64,000 bases of DNA from SXZD01 sp034680345 (GTDB lineage Bacteria; Pseudomonadota; Gammaproteobacteria; Burkholderiales; Burkholderiaceae_B), in the NCBI GenBank assembly GCA_034680345.1, contig JAXISZ010000006.1:29507-93506 (forward strand), read 5' to 3'. Shown here one piece after another: positions 8,375 through 17,346 of this stretch. A program made the position numbers and the translations under genes. The stretch's first letter is position 1, and each line of letters starts with the position of its first letter. The notes below the pieces were generated by a model. The model was given only the letters and a program-made list of their open reading frames with translations. It was not told the DNA's origin and ran no database searches.

Positions 8375-8576
8375 ATGACGAAAACGGACAAGAAAAACGG
8401 CGGCGACTTAGGCTTTGAAGCCGCTTTGTTCAGTGCAGTAGACAAATTGTGCGGGAACACTGAAATCATTATGCCTTGTTTGGACTGTCAAAAATTTAGA
8501 TGCTTTGGGTGAGATGCTTTTGCCAAGGCTGATTTCTGGAAAGCTACGTATTGATGGCAATCATTCAGCGTTTTAA
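8375..8576 (+). pseudogene. Type I restriction-modification remnant: hsdM start joined to hsdS end
   Basis: ATG 8375 opens a 45-codon frame ending at TGA 8512. Its first 26 or so residues (KNGGDLGFEAALFSAVDKL, then CGN) match the N-terminus of a common HsdM methyltransferase subclass. At about 8480-8490 the sequence switches frame. Frame 8490-8576 then reads KNLDALGEMLLPRLISGKLR up to TAA, the typical C-terminus of an HsdS specificity subunit (LLPKLISGQLR pattern). The roughly 2.5 kb normally between these points is gone. The simplest reading is one internal deletion through an hsdM-hsdS operon, followed by decay. No activity is expected. Confidence 0.72.
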
Positions 8577-8915
8577 CACGTGTTGTCTTAATCCCGTCAA
8601 TCTATACTGGGCCTGTTGCATGAGCAGGTGAAAGTTTCTTATTGAAGGCGGAAAGTTATTGCAATATTGACCTTTCTTCGTATATTCAATTTCAAGGTTT
8701 AATTCAATGGGGTGCGTCTTGAACTGGCGCAACGATTAAATGGTATTGGGTGAGATATGGCAATATGATTGCAACCGTAAGCCGTATATCAGCAGCTTAG
8801 AATTATTTTTTTAAATGTTGGTATTGACTGCAAACAGAGCTATCTAACGCTTAATCGTTTGGTTTTACCAAACCAATCCATCGCTGTAATGGTTTTTTTC
8901 TGATAGCATGGTAGC
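8577..8915. other. Non-coding stretch after the restriction scar
   Basis: No intact gene, RNA or strong repeat is visible in these 339 bp. Short frames (for example around 8720-8810) read like protein-coding debris with stops, but I could not assign them to a family. The last 40 bases hold the likely promoter region of the next gene. Confidence 0.45.
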
Positions 8916-9806
8916 ATGCAACAGATTCATGCTCATTCTATTAACGCCGATTTGCACTGTCATTCTATTTTTTCAGACGGTGCGCTTGCGCCTGAGGTGT
9001 TGGCTGAGCAAGCTCATGCCAATGGGGTGCTGTTATGGTCGTTAACAGACCACGACGAAGTCGGTGGTTTATCACAAGCTCAGCAAGCGGCTCAAGACCT
9101 AGGCATGGCCTTTGTGCAGGGTGTAGAAATTTCCGTGACTTGGGTTGGTAAAACCTTGCATATTGTGGGTTTAAATATTGATTCAAATCACCCCAATTTA
9201 TTGGCTGGTTTGTCGGGGGTGCGCAGTGGTCGTTGGGTTAGAGCGCAAGCCATGGCTAAGGGGTTAGAAGACATTGGGGTGCCCAATGCGCTTGACGGTG
9301 CTATGCAATACGTGCGCAACCCTGATTTGATTAGTCGCACCCATTTTGCTCGTTATTTGGTAAGTTTAGGCTTGGCAAAAGACACAGCTCAGGTGTTTCA
9401 AAAATATTTAAGCACAGGCAAGCCCGGTTATGTGCCTCACCAATGGGCGAGTTTACAATCTGCCGTGAATTGGATACGCGAATCTGGTGGCTGCGCTGTG
9501 TTGGCTCACCCTGCGCGTTACCAGCTCAATGACCGGATGTGGTCGGCGTTGGTGGGCGAATTTAAACATTTGGGTGGAATCGGTGTTGAGGTTGTAACGG
9601 GTAGCCACACGTCAGCAGAATGCCAACGCTATGCGCTTGAATCGGTAAAATACCAGTTGCGGGCGTCGCGGGGCAGCGACTTTCACGGCCCTAACGAATC
9701 GCGCCTAAACTTAGGCGCTTTACCCTTGTTACCCGAGCTATGTACACCCATTTGGGCACAATGGCCACAAGTTACAACAAAAACAACATATGGCTCAATT
9801 TTTTGA
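8916..9806 (+). CDS. rnm: PHP-domain nuclease, RNase AM / 3',5'-nucleoside bisphosphate phosphatase type
   Basis: A PHP-family metal-dependent phosphoesterase close to E. coli YciV (RNase AM), which trims 5' ends of rRNAs and degrades short oligonucleotides. It has 296 residues, normal for the family. Metal ligands are seen in DLHCHSIFSDG (about 12-22), TDHDEVGG (about 44-51), GVEIS, AHPAR (about 196) and SDFHGPNE near the end. The last 17 bp overlap the start of the next gene, yciO, so the two are translationally coupled. This rnm-yciO-trpS order is common in related bacteria. Confidence 0.9.
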   Translation: MQQIHAHSINADLHCHSIFSDGALAPEVLAEQAHANGVLLWSLTDHDEVGGLSQAQQAAQDLGMAFVQGVEISVTWVGKTLHIVGLNIDSNHPNLLAGLSGVRSGRWVRAQAMAKGLEDIGVPNALDGAMQYVRNPDLISRTHFARYLVSLGLAKDTAQVFQKYLSTGKPGYVPHQWASLQSAVNWIRESGGCAVLAHPARYQLNDRMWSALVGEFKHLGGIGVEVVTGSHTSAECQRYALESVKYQLRASRGSDFHGPNESRLNLGALPLLPELCTPIWAQWPQVTTKTTYGSIF

Positions 9807-10455
9807 AATACATCCGCAAAACCCACAACCTAGGTTGTGTCGTGAAGCGGTGCGTTTATTACTTTCTGGTGGTATTGTGGCTTTGCCAACCGATGCGTGT
9901 TATAGCTTAGTGTGTCATTTAGATGACCGGCAAGCGGTGGAACGCCTGCGACGGTTGCGGGGTTTAAATCAACGGCAACATTTGGCTTTGCTGTGCAAAG
10001 ACCTAAAGCACATTGCCCATTATGCCAGAGTTGACAACGCGCAGTATCGTTTAATGAAAGCGGTACTGCCAGGTCCCTACACCTTTATTCTTGAGGCCAG
10101 TCGCGAGGTGCCGCGGCGGGTTTCGCATCCTTCAAAAAAGACAATTGGCATTCGTTTACCAGATCATCCAGTGGTGCAGGCTATTTTGGCTGAGTTGGGT
10201 CAACCTTTAATTGCCAGTAGTTTAAAATTACCTCATCAAGATGAGGTGTTGCGCGACCCTTTAGAAATCCGTGACCATTTGGAACACGATTTAGACCTGA
10301 TTGTTTCCACTGGCGATATCTGCGGCGTTAACCCAACCACCGTAATTGATTGGACCCGAGGCGATCCTGTGGTGACGCGATTAGGGGCTGGGTTATTAAC
10401 GGGGGCTTTAGAGCCTTTGCCTACAACGTATAATGAATTTGAAGAAGAACATTAA
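9790..10455 (+). CDS. yciO: YciO/Sua5-family protein
   Basis: This protein belongs to the YrdC/Sua5 fold of tRNA threonylcarbamoyladenosine synthases. The 221-residue length and the position next to rnm fit YciO, whose own role is less clear than that of TsaC. Motifs include GGIVALPTDACYSLVC, the LLCKDLKHI segment, PGPYTFILEA, KKTIGIRLPDHP and the PTTVIDW and GAGLL segments near the end. The start overlaps rnm by 17 bp. It is followed 28 bp later by trpS. Confidence 0.9.
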   Translation: MAQFFEIHPQNPQPRLCREAVRLLLSGGIVALPTDACYSLVCHLDDRQAVERLRRLRGLNQRQHLALLCKDLKHIAHYARVDNAQYRLMKAVLPGPYTFILEASREVPRRVSHPSKKTIGIRLPDHPVVQAILAELGQPLIASSLKLPHQDEVLRDPLEIRDHLEHDLDLIVSTGDICGVNPTTVIDWTRGDPVVTRLGAGLLTGALEPLPTTYNEFEEEH

Positions 10456-10483
10456 TCATTAACCTAAGAGTGCGAGAGTTTTC

Positions 10484-11686
10484 ATGTTTGCAGAGCGTGT
10501 GTTATCAGGAATGCGTCCAACCGGTGGTTTACACCTAGGGCATTACCATGGCGTGTTAAAAAACTGGGTTAATCTGCAAAGCGAATACCCATGCTTGTTT
10601 TTTGTGGCAGACTGGCACGCTTTAACAACACACTACGATCATCCAGATATTATTGAAAAAAATGTATGGGATATGGTCATAGACTGGTTAGCTGCTGGCG
10701 TTGATCCGGCGCAGGCCACATTGTTTATACAATCGCGTGTGCCAGAGCATGCCGAACTACATTTACTGCTTTCTATGTCAACCCCGTTGGGTTGGTTAGA
10801 GCGGGTGCCCACTTATAAAGACCAGCAAGAAAGATTAGCTGACAAAGACCTTTCAACCTATGGATTTCTAGGGTATCCCTTATTGCAGTCTGCTGATATT
10901 TTAATTTATAGGGCAGGGTTAGTGCCCGTGGGTGAAGACCAGGTTCCCCACATTGAAATGACCCGAGAAGTGGCCCGCCGCTTTAACCATTTGTATGGGC
11001 GTGAAACTGGGTTTGAAGACAAGGCCTTGGAAGCTGCAAAAAAATTGGGCAACAAGCGCATGAAGTTGTATCTTGAATTGCGCGATCGCTTTCAAGAGCA
11101 TGGCGACCAAGCTGCTTTAGAGCAAGCTCAGGCTATGCTAAACGACTGGCAGGGTTTATCATTGGGAGACCGTGAGCGCTTGTTTGGGTATTTAGAAGGT
11201 GGGCGCAAAATTATTTTAGCTGAACCAAAAGCCCTGTTAACTCAAGCGTCAAAAATGCCGGGTTTGGATGGCCAGAAAATGTCAAAAAGCTATCACAACA
11301 CCATCACCCTGCGGGAAGATGATGCCAGTGTGACCCAAAAAATTCGCCGTATGCCTACCGACCCGTCACGGGTGCGCCGCACCGACCCTGGAGACCCTGT
11401 AAGATGTCCGGTGTGGCAGTTGCATGAAGTGTATTCTGACGATGCAGTGAGAAACTGGGCTAGTCTGGGGTGTCGTTCTGCTGGTATTGGGTGTTTAGAA
11501 TGTAAACAACCGGTGATTGATGCGGTGATCCGAGAGCTTAGGCCCATGCGTGAGCGTGTAGAGCAGTATTTAGACGACCCCGGTTTGGTGCGTAACATCA
11601 TTTCCGATGGTTGCGAAAAAGCCCGAGAACTGGCTCAGGAAACCATGCGAGATGTGCGTGATGCCATGGGACTAAACTACGCTTAA
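10484..11686 (+). CDS. trpS: Tryptophanyl-tRNA synthetase
   Basis: A class I synthetase that charges tRNA-Trp. The HIGH-type motif is PTGGLHLGHY (residues 12-21) and the KMSKS motif is present as GQKMSKSYHNT (about 266-276). Other family blocks are ADWHALTTHY, GWLERVPTYKD and GEDQVPHIEMTRE. At 400 residues it is longer than the 330-340 of E. coli because of a helical insertion after the GEDQ block (about residues 180-245). I recall this insertion as common in betaproteobacterial TrpS. It follows yciO by 28 bp and is probably co-transcribed with it. Confidence 0.96.
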   Translation: MFAERVLSGMRPTGGLHLGHYHGVLKNWVNLQSEYPCLFFVADWHALTTHYDHPDIIEKNVWDMVIDWLAAGVDPAQATLFIQSRVPEHAELHLLLSMSTPLGWLERVPTYKDQQERLADKDLSTYGFLGYPLLQSADILIYRAGLVPVGEDQVPHIEMTREVARRFNHLYGRETGFEDKALEAAKKLGNKRMKLYLELRDRFQEHGDQAALEQAQAMLNDWQGLSLGDRERLFGYLEGGRKIILAEPKALLTQASKMPGLDGQKMSKSYHNTITLREDDASVTQKIRRMPTDPSRVRRTDPGDPVRCPVWQLHEVYSDDAVRNWASLGCRSAGIGCLECKQPVIDAVIRELRPMRERVEQYLDDPGLVRNIISDGCEKARELAQETMRDVRDAMGLNYA

Positions 11687-11815
11687 GGCGGGTTATTTAA
11701 GATTGGTGCTTGGTCAATTAATAGGTGTCCTTCTGTAGGTGCTAGTTTACAGAATGCGTTAAAATTCAAAAACTGAAGGCAAAAAAAGCCAAGGAAGCCA
11801 GGGAAAGGAAAGTCG

Positions 11816-12691
11816 ATGATCAAAGGCAGCATTGCGGCCATTGTTACGCCCATGTTTGAAGACGGTTCAATTGATTGGAACGGCTTTCGCCAATTGGTGC
11901 GTTGGCATGTTCAAGAAGGTACGCACGCCATTGTGGCGGTGGGTACCACAGGGGAGTCGCCAACGGTAGATGTTCATGAGCATGAACAGTTAATTCGTAT
12001 TGCTGTTGATGCTGCGCAGGGCCAAATACCTATTATTGCCGGCACGGGTGCCAATTCAACGGCTGAGGCGGTTGAATTAACTGCTTATGCTAGAAAAGTG
12101 GGTGCTGCGGCCTCCTTGCAAGTGGTGCCTTACTACAATAAACCCACCCAAGAAGGCATGTATCAACACTTTAGGCGTGTGGCTGAAGCGGTTGATTTAC
12201 CGTTGATTTTATACAATGTGCCAGGGCGAACAGTGGCTGATCTTAGCAATGAAACTGCATTGCGTTTAGCGCAAGTTCCTGGAGTAGTGGGTATTAAAGA
12301 TGCCACAGGCGACTTGCACCGTGCGGCTTGGTTAATACGTCAGGCCCCTGAACATTTTGCTGTTTACAGTGGTGACGACCCAACGGCGGTTCATCTGATG
12401 TTAATGGGGGGGCAGGGCAATATTTCAGTAACCGCCAACATTGCCCCAAAAGCCGTGGCACAGCTGTGTGAATTGGCCATGGCTGGAAAAACCCAGCAAG
12501 CCCATGCGCTCAATATGAAACTATTGCCTCTGCATCGCGACCTATTTTGTCAAGCCAACCCCATACCTGTTAAATGGGCTTTGGCTGAAATGGGCAAAAC
12601 TCAGCCGGGTATTCGTTTACCCTTGATGCAGTTAGACTCTTCTTGTCAGGCGTTAGTGCGTCGCGCATTGCTTGATTGTGGCTTGCTTTGA
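11816..12691 (+). CDS. dapA: 4-hydroxy-tetrahydrodipicolinate synthase
   Basis: DapA condenses pyruvate with aspartate semialdehyde, the first committed step to diaminopimelate and lysine. At 291 residues it has the usual length. The TIM-barrel motifs are complete: GTTGESPT (proton-relay Thr), VVPYYNKPTQEG (catalytic Tyr), and GIKDATGDL with the Schiff-base Lys near residue 161. A good Shine-Dalgarno (GGAAAGG) precedes ATG 11816. bamC follows 103 bp later, an arrangement shared with E. coli (dapA-nlpB). dapB, the next enzyme, is at 29.9 kb. Confidence 0.97.
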   Translation: MIKGSIAAIVTPMFEDGSIDWNGFRQLVRWHVQEGTHAIVAVGTTGESPTVDVHEHEQLIRIAVDAAQGQIPIIAGTGANSTAEAVELTAYARKVGAAASLQVVPYYNKPTQEGMYQHFRRVAEAVDLPLILYNVPGRTVADLSNETALRLAQVPGVVGIKDATGDLHRAAWLIRQAPEHFAVYSGDDPTAVHLMLMGGQGNISVTANIAPKAVAQLCELAMAGKTQQAHALNMKLLPLHRDLFCQANPIPVKWALAEMGKTQPGIRLPLMQLDSSCQALVRRALLDCGLL

Positions 12692-12794
12692 TTGTATGTT
12701 TTTAACCGTGGGTTGTATTTATTGACCATTGATTGACGTGATCTAACCGTTGTTTTGATCAACCCAGGTGTAAATTTATTGTAGAAAAAATACC

Positions 12795-13967
12795 ATGTAT
12801 AAGTTATCTTTGTGTCATCGTGCTGTTGTGACGGCGTTGTGTTTTGTTTTAGGCGCTTGCGGAAGTTTTGAAAAATTAAACCAGCGAGGCAATGTTAATT
12901 ACAAAAGCATCCAACAAAACAAACCCTTAGACATTCCGCCTGATTTAACCGGCGTCAGTGCTGACGATCGCTTTGTCGTGCCAGATGTTGGCTCCAAAGG
13001 GGTGGCAACAGCCTCAGGTTTGGCCAGTTTTCAGGGCCGCGCTGCTGTACAAGCTGGGCAGCCGGTGGTGTTGCAGGCCGATGTAGATGTGCGCTTGGAA
13101 AAGCAAGGCAATCAACGTTGGTTAGTGGTTAATCGCCCTGCTGAAGACGTTTGGCCGGTGGTGCGTGAATTTTGGTTACAGTCAGGGTTTCAGTTGAAAG
13201 TAGACAAACCTGAAATTGGCATTTTAGAAACCGATTGGCTGGAAAATCGCGCCAAAATTCCGTTGGACGGGGTGCGTCGTATTGTAGGCAAAGTATTTGA
13301 CGGGCTTTACAGCAGTGACGAGCTTGACCGTTATCGTACCCGTTTAGAACGGGTCAATGGTGGTACAGAAATTTACATCAGTCACCGTGGTTTGCAAGAG
13401 GTGTATGTAGATCGTCAACAAATACAAACCGTTTGGCAAGCTCGCCCGGCTGACCCCGAGTTAGAAGCAGAGTTTTTAACCCGTTTGCAAGTTAAAATAT
13501 CAGGGCAAAATGCCGATCAAGCCGCTGAAAAAGCAGAAAAACTAGCAAAAATTGGAAAATCTACAGACGCGCGCGCTTTGTTTTCTTCGGTACAATTAAT
13601 CAAAGACCCACAAGACCTGCGTTTGCAGATATTGGAAACTTTTGACCGCAGTTGGCGTCGTGTAGGATTGGCCTTAGACCGTTCTGGTTTTGCTGTGGAA
13701 GACCGCGATCGTTCCAAGGGCATATACTATGTTCAGTACATGCCAGAAGAACAAAGCAAAGATGGTAAAAAGTCCGGTTCTGGGTTTTTTTCCAAATGGT
13801 TTGAAGGCGATAAGCCTGCGCTTGTTCAGCCCAAGGGGCGTTATCGTATTGTATTACAAACTTTAAATGCTCAGACCTTTGTTCGAGCCCATTTGGCTGA
13901 TGGTGGTGTGATGGCGCCTGATATCACTGAAAAAATTCTAACCATTTTAGAAAATGAATTGCGTTAG
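12795..13967 (+). CDS. bamC: Outer membrane assembly lipoprotein BamC (NlpB)
   Basis: BamC is an accessory lipoprotein of the Bam complex that inserts beta-barrels into the outer membrane. A lipoprotein signal ends in LGAC (cysteine at about residue 22). The unstructured region after it contains the conserved KPLDIPPDLT segment (about residues 43-52) that binds BamD. Two helix-grip domains follow (about 105-210 and 270-385). At 390 residues it is slightly longer than E. coli BamC (344). It sits after dapA as in enterics, and the MBL gene follows 65 bp downstream. BamE lies at 30.7 kb. Confidence 0.92.
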   Translation: MYKLSLCHRAVVTALCFVLGACGSFEKLNQRGNVNYKSIQQNKPLDIPPDLTGVSADDRFVVPDVGSKGVATASGLASFQGRAAVQAGQPVVLQADVDVRLEKQGNQRWLVVNRPAEDVWPVVREFWLQSGFQLKVDKPEIGILETDWLENRAKIPLDGVRRIVGKVFDGLYSSDELDRYRTRLERVNGGTEIYISHRGLQEVYVDRQQIQTVWQARPADPELEAEFLTRLQVKISGQNADQAAEKAEKLAKIGKSTDARALFSSVQLIKDPQDLRLQILETFDRSWRRVGLALDRSGFAVEDRDRSKGIYYVQYMPEEQSKDGKKSGSGFFSKWFEGDKPALVQPKGRYRIVLQTLNAQTFVRAHLADGGVMAPDITEKILTILENELR

Positions 13968-14032
13968 ACCACTTTTAAAGTGATTTCATCGGGTTTTTCT
14001 CGAACCGTTCTTAAAATCAATGGACCAGGTTA

Positions 14033-14833
14033 ATGCGTTTTTGTGCTTTAGGTAGTGGCAGTCAGGGCAACGCCTGGATTGTTGAGTCTTCGCGGGGTAA
14101 GGCTTTGCGGCCAACCCGCGTGATGGTTGATTGCGGCTTTACACTCAAAGAAACCGTGGCCCGTTTGCAGGTTAAAGGCTTGAATCCCAGCGACTTGCAA
14201 GCGGTATTGGTCACCCACGAGCATGACGACCATGTCAGCGGCGTGTACAAGTTTGCTCGTAAATTTAGTGTTCCGGTTTATAGCACACTGGGTACTTTTA
14301 GAGCGTCTGTTAAGGCGGGGTTGGTTGATTCCGCTTGGGTGGAGGCTGGGCGCGCTAAAATATTTTGCCCTGAAACCCCCTGGAATATTGGCGACCTAAA
14401 CATCCAACCATTTACTGTGCCGCATGACGCTGCAGAGCCTGCGCAATTTACCATTGAGGATGCTCAGATGCGTTTGGGTATTATGACAGATTGTGGTCGA
14501 TCAACCCCACATGTTGTGCAACGCTTGTCGGGTTGCGATGCTTTGGTTTTAGAAAGTAACCATGATCACAGCATGTTGTTGGAGTCGCAGTACCCGGGTT
14601 CTTTAAAACGTAGAATATCCAGTGATTATGGCCATCTAAGCAACGACGCTGCGCATGAAATTTTAGCGGCCATCAATCGCGACCGCCTTCGCTGTTTGGT
14701 GGCGGCGCATCTGAGTTTAAATACCAATAGCACCGATTGCGTGAAAAAAAGTTGGTCAAAAACCTTAAATCATTATCAGGGAAAATTTGCGTTTGCTGAT
14801 CAAGCCATGGGTACGCAATGGCTTAATATTTAG
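14033..14833 (+). CDS. MBL-fold metallohydrolase (YycJ/WalJ-like)
   Basis: A metallo-beta-lactamase fold protein of 266 residues close to the YycJ/WalJ group, which are probable nucleases. The start MRFCALGSGSQGNA is typical of the group. The metal motif is THEHDDH (residues about 62-68). Other ligand regions are PHDA (about 124), MTDCG (about 150) and the terminal AHLS near residue 225. There is no signal peptide, so it is cytosolic. It ends the dapA-bamC run and is followed by a strong terminator. Confidence 0.88.
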   Translation: MRFCALGSGSQGNAWIVESSRGKALRPTRVMVDCGFTLKETVARLQVKGLNPSDLQAVLVTHEHDDHVSGVYKFARKFSVPVYSTLGTFRASVKAGLVDSAWVEAGRAKIFCPETPWNIGDLNIQPFTVPHDAAEPAQFTIEDAQMRLGIMTDCGRSTPHVVQRLSGCDALVLESNHDHSMLLESQYPGSLKRRISSDYGHLSNDAAHEILAAINRDRLRCLVAAHLSLNTNSTDCVKKSWSKTLNHYQGKFAFADQAMGTQWLNI

Positions 14834-14898
14834 TGCAGTAGTTTGCGCCGTAGGTTGATCCAAAAAAGGTTGCCCGGTTTTTTCTGAAAAGAGCATTG

Positions 14899-14930
14899 CC
14901 CAAAAGCACCCGAAGGTGCTTTTGGGTTTA
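14899..14930 (+). terminator. Strong hairpin terminator after the MBL gene
   Basis: CCCAAAAGCACC (14899-14910) pairs perfectly with GGTGCTTTTGGG (14915-14926) across a CGAA tetraloop, followed by TTTA. It lies between two convergent genes. The T-run is short. Confidence 0.75.
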
Positions 14931-14981
14931 CTAACAGATCTTTTGATTGTGCGTAATTTAATCACGTGTAATGAGATCCAA

Positions 14982-16148
14982 TTACCGGAACTCCACTTTA
15001 TCCAAAATGCGCTGTGCTGTTACCGTATTGCGTGCTAGCGTTTGGCTTGATACAACATCCTCTTTATAAGGCCCTAGGCCAGTGAGCGCAGCGTTATTGA
15101 TTTTAACCGACTTTACCACTGGCCATTCGTTATTGCCATCGGCAAAATACGCCTGCGCTTCAGGGCTTGCCAAATATTCTAAAAAAGCAACAGCGGCTGT
15201 TTTGTTGGGCGCATTGCGTGCTACACCGCCGCCAGAAATATTAATATGCGTGCCTGCTTTTTTTTGATTAGGCCAGATAAAGCCCACTTTAGCCACCAGC
15301 GCTTTGTCTTCTGGTTTTTCAGAACGCAACAAGCGCACCCAGTAGTAAGAATTGCTAAGCGCCACACCACATTCACCGGAGGCTACAGCTTTAATTTGGT
15401 CGGTGTCGCCACCTTTGGGTGGGCGAGCCATATTGGCTACAACAGCTTTGGCCCATTGTTGAGCGCCTTCTGTGCCCAAATGTTCAACCATAGCACCCAC
15501 CAAAGAAAGCATATAGGGGTGCGATCCTGAACGGGTACACACCTTACCTCTAAGTGCAGGGTTGGCGAGATCTTCGTAATTTTGCACTAAGTTTGGTGCA
15601 ACCCAATCTTTATTGTAAACAATAACTCGGGCGCGTGTTGAAAAGCCGTACCATTGGCTGTCGTTGCTACGAAACTGTGGTGGAATTTTTTGTTTTAGAA
15701 TGGGTGAATCAATTGGTTGTAACAAACCCTCAATTTGCGCTTTCCACAGACGCGCAGCATCTACGAGTAAAATAACATCGGCAGGGCTGTTAGCTCCTTC
15801 ATTGCGTAAGCGTTCGAGTAAAGCCTCGTCGCTTAATTCAATGCGCTTAATTGTAATTCCCGTAGTTTTAGTAAAATTGGTGTACAACGCTTCGTCTGTT
15901 TGGTAGTGGCGTGCAGAGTATAAATGTAAGACGCTGGGGGTAACTTGTGAGGCTTGTGCATTAACTGACTGAGCGCGTGCATTTAAGCCAAAACCCAGTG
16001 CCAGAAAAAAACAAGACATACAAGACACAAAACCAAGCTTTAAAGAATGCGCCAAAAAAAGTGGCACAGGCTTTTTGCCTATGGGAGCAGACAATTTTTT
16101 AAGATGTAAAAGCAATGTATAGATGTCTGATTTATGGATGAAATTCAT
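14982..16148 (-). CDS. Periplasmic Fe(III)-type ABC transporter substrate-binding protein
   Basis: A class II periplasmic binding protein of the FutA/FbpA group. These bind ferric iron and deliver it to an ABC importer. The N-terminus is long and basic before the hydrophobic stretch (about residues 35-55) and the probable cleavage after LNARAQS. The mature start VLHLYSARHYQTDEALY matches the group, as do DVILLVDAARLW, YGFSTRARVIVYNK and the tyrosine pair in NSYYWVRLL (about residue 250), which are candidate iron ligands. No permease or ATPase genes are adjacent. A Fur-like site 64 bp upstream supports iron control. Confidence 0.88.
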   Translation of the reverse strand: MNFIHKSDIYTLLLHLKKLSAPIGKKPVPLFLAHSLKLGFVSCMSCFFLALGFGLNARAQSVNAQASQVTPSVLHLYSARHYQTDEALYTNFTKTTGITIKRIELSDEALLERLRNEGANSPADVILLVDAARLWKAQIEGLLQPIDSPILKQKIPPQFRSNDSQWYGFSTRARVIVYNKDWVAPNLVQNYEDLANPALRGKVCTRSGSHPYMLSLVGAMVEHLGTEGAQQWAKAVVANMARPPKGGDTDQIKAVASGECGVALSNSYYWVRLLRSEKPEDKALVAKVGFIWPNQKKAGTHINISGGGVARNAPNKTAAVAFLEYLASPEAQAYFADGNNEWPVVKSVKINNAALTGLGPYKEDVVSSQTLARNTVTAQRILDKVEFR

Positions 16149-16211
16149 GGGTTTATTAAAAAGCTTATTTAAAAACGGGTTAAAAAATGGTCAACTGGTT
16201 AAATTGTAAAC

Positions 16212-16224
16212 GATAATCGTTATC
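16212..16224. promoter_or_regulatory. Fur box between the Fe-binding protein and patatin genes
   Basis: GATAATCGTTATC has the GATAAT-N-ATTATC form of a Fur 7-1-7 site with one mismatch, and the flanking bases extend the symmetry (CGATAATCGTTATCG). It lies in the divergent promoter region, 64 bp from the minus-strand gene start. fur itself is at 31.3 kb. Confidence 0.7.
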
Positions 16225-16275
16225 GATTACAAAAAGTAAACACTCAAAATAGTAAAATTTATGGTGTACAACATA

Positions 16276-17223
16276 ATGAATAGATTGTTTTATTTATTTT
16301 TTTCTTTGGTTTTTGTGTTGCTTGGGGGTTGTAGCTTATTGCCTACAAGTGGTTCGAATTCAAGCGGTACTGGCGTTTCTGGTGTGGGCAATGTTTCGGG
16401 CAATACGGAAAAAAACAGTGTGCCAGCATTTGGGGGTGGGGCGCAGGCTAAAAGTGGTAAACCCAAATTGGCTTTGGTTTTGGGGGGAGGTGCAGCGCGT
16501 GGATTTGCACACATTGGTGTAATTAAAGTGCTGGAAGCCAATGGCATAGTGCCAGACCTAGTGGTTGGTACTTCGGCGGGCAGTGTGGTGGGGGCTTTGT
16601 ATGCCTCGGGTATGAGCGCGTTGGACATGCAAAAAAACGCTTTATTTTTAGAAGAAGGTAGTATTAGTGATATCAGTTTATCAACCAAGGGTTTGTTGCG
16701 AGGTGATGCTTTACAAAACTGGGTGAATCGTTTTGTGGGGCAACGCAGCATAGAGCAATTGCCTAGGCGTTTTGTTTGTACGGGGGTGGTTTTAAATACA
16801 GGGCGTTTGGTGGTATTTGAACGGGGCAATACAGGGCAGGCGGTGCGTGCTTCTAGCAGTGTGCCTGGGGTATTTCAGCCCACGTTAATTAATGGGGTGG
16901 AATACATTGATGGTGGGGTGGTGAGTCCGGTTCCGGTGAAAGTGGCGCGGCAACTTGGGGCAGATGTTGTGATTGCTGTGGATATTAGTTCAAAGCCTGT
17001 GGTTTTAAAAAAAGCAGGGGCTTTAGATATTGTATTGCAAGCGGTGACCATACTTGGGGAGACAGTGGCTGGTTTTGAAATTGCGCAAGCGGATGTGGTG
17101 ATACAACCGGCGATTGGTCATGTGGGTAGTACCGATTTTAAAGCCCGTCATATGCTAATTTTAGAGGGGGAACAGGCGGCGTTATTGGCTTTATCTAAAA
17201 TTCGGCAACTGTTGATGCTTTAA
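16276..17223 (+). CDS. Patatin-like phospholipase, lipoprotein (RssA-like)
   Basis: A patatin-fold serine acyl hydrolase. The lipoprotein signal MNRLFYLFFSLVFVLLGGC places the acylated cysteine at residue 20, then a low-complexity Ser/Gly linker follows (to about residue 60). Catalytic features are the oxyanion loop GGGAARGFAHIGV, the nucleophile GTSAGS and the Asp in YIDGGVVSPVP. It has the RssA/NTE-like size. ATG 16261, in frame five codons earlier, is an alternative start; neither has a clear ribosome site. It is divergent from the Fe-binding protein gene. Confidence 0.88.
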   Translation: MNRLFYLFFSLVFVLLGGCSLLPTSGSNSSGTGVSGVGNVSGNTEKNSVPAFGGGAQAKSGKPKLALVLGGGAARGFAHIGVIKVLEANGIVPDLVVGTSAGSVVGALYASGMSALDMQKNALFLEEGSISDISLSTKGLLRGDALQNWVNRFVGQRSIEQLPRRFVCTGVVLNTGRLVVFERGNTGQAVRASSSVPGVFQPTLINGVEYIDGGVVSPVPVKVARQLGADVVIAVDISSKPVVLKKAGALDIVLQAVTILGETVAGFEIAQADVVIQPAIGHVGSTDFKARHMLILEGEQAALLALSKIRQLLML

Positions 17224-17346
17224 CATCTTGAATATTTTTTAGGGTTCTTTTTTTGGTTATATACGACCATCAAAAAAAATTCTTATAAGCGGAACTTTTA
17301 TAACAAATTGAATCACTTAATAATTTTAAGATAGGAGTGAATTATT

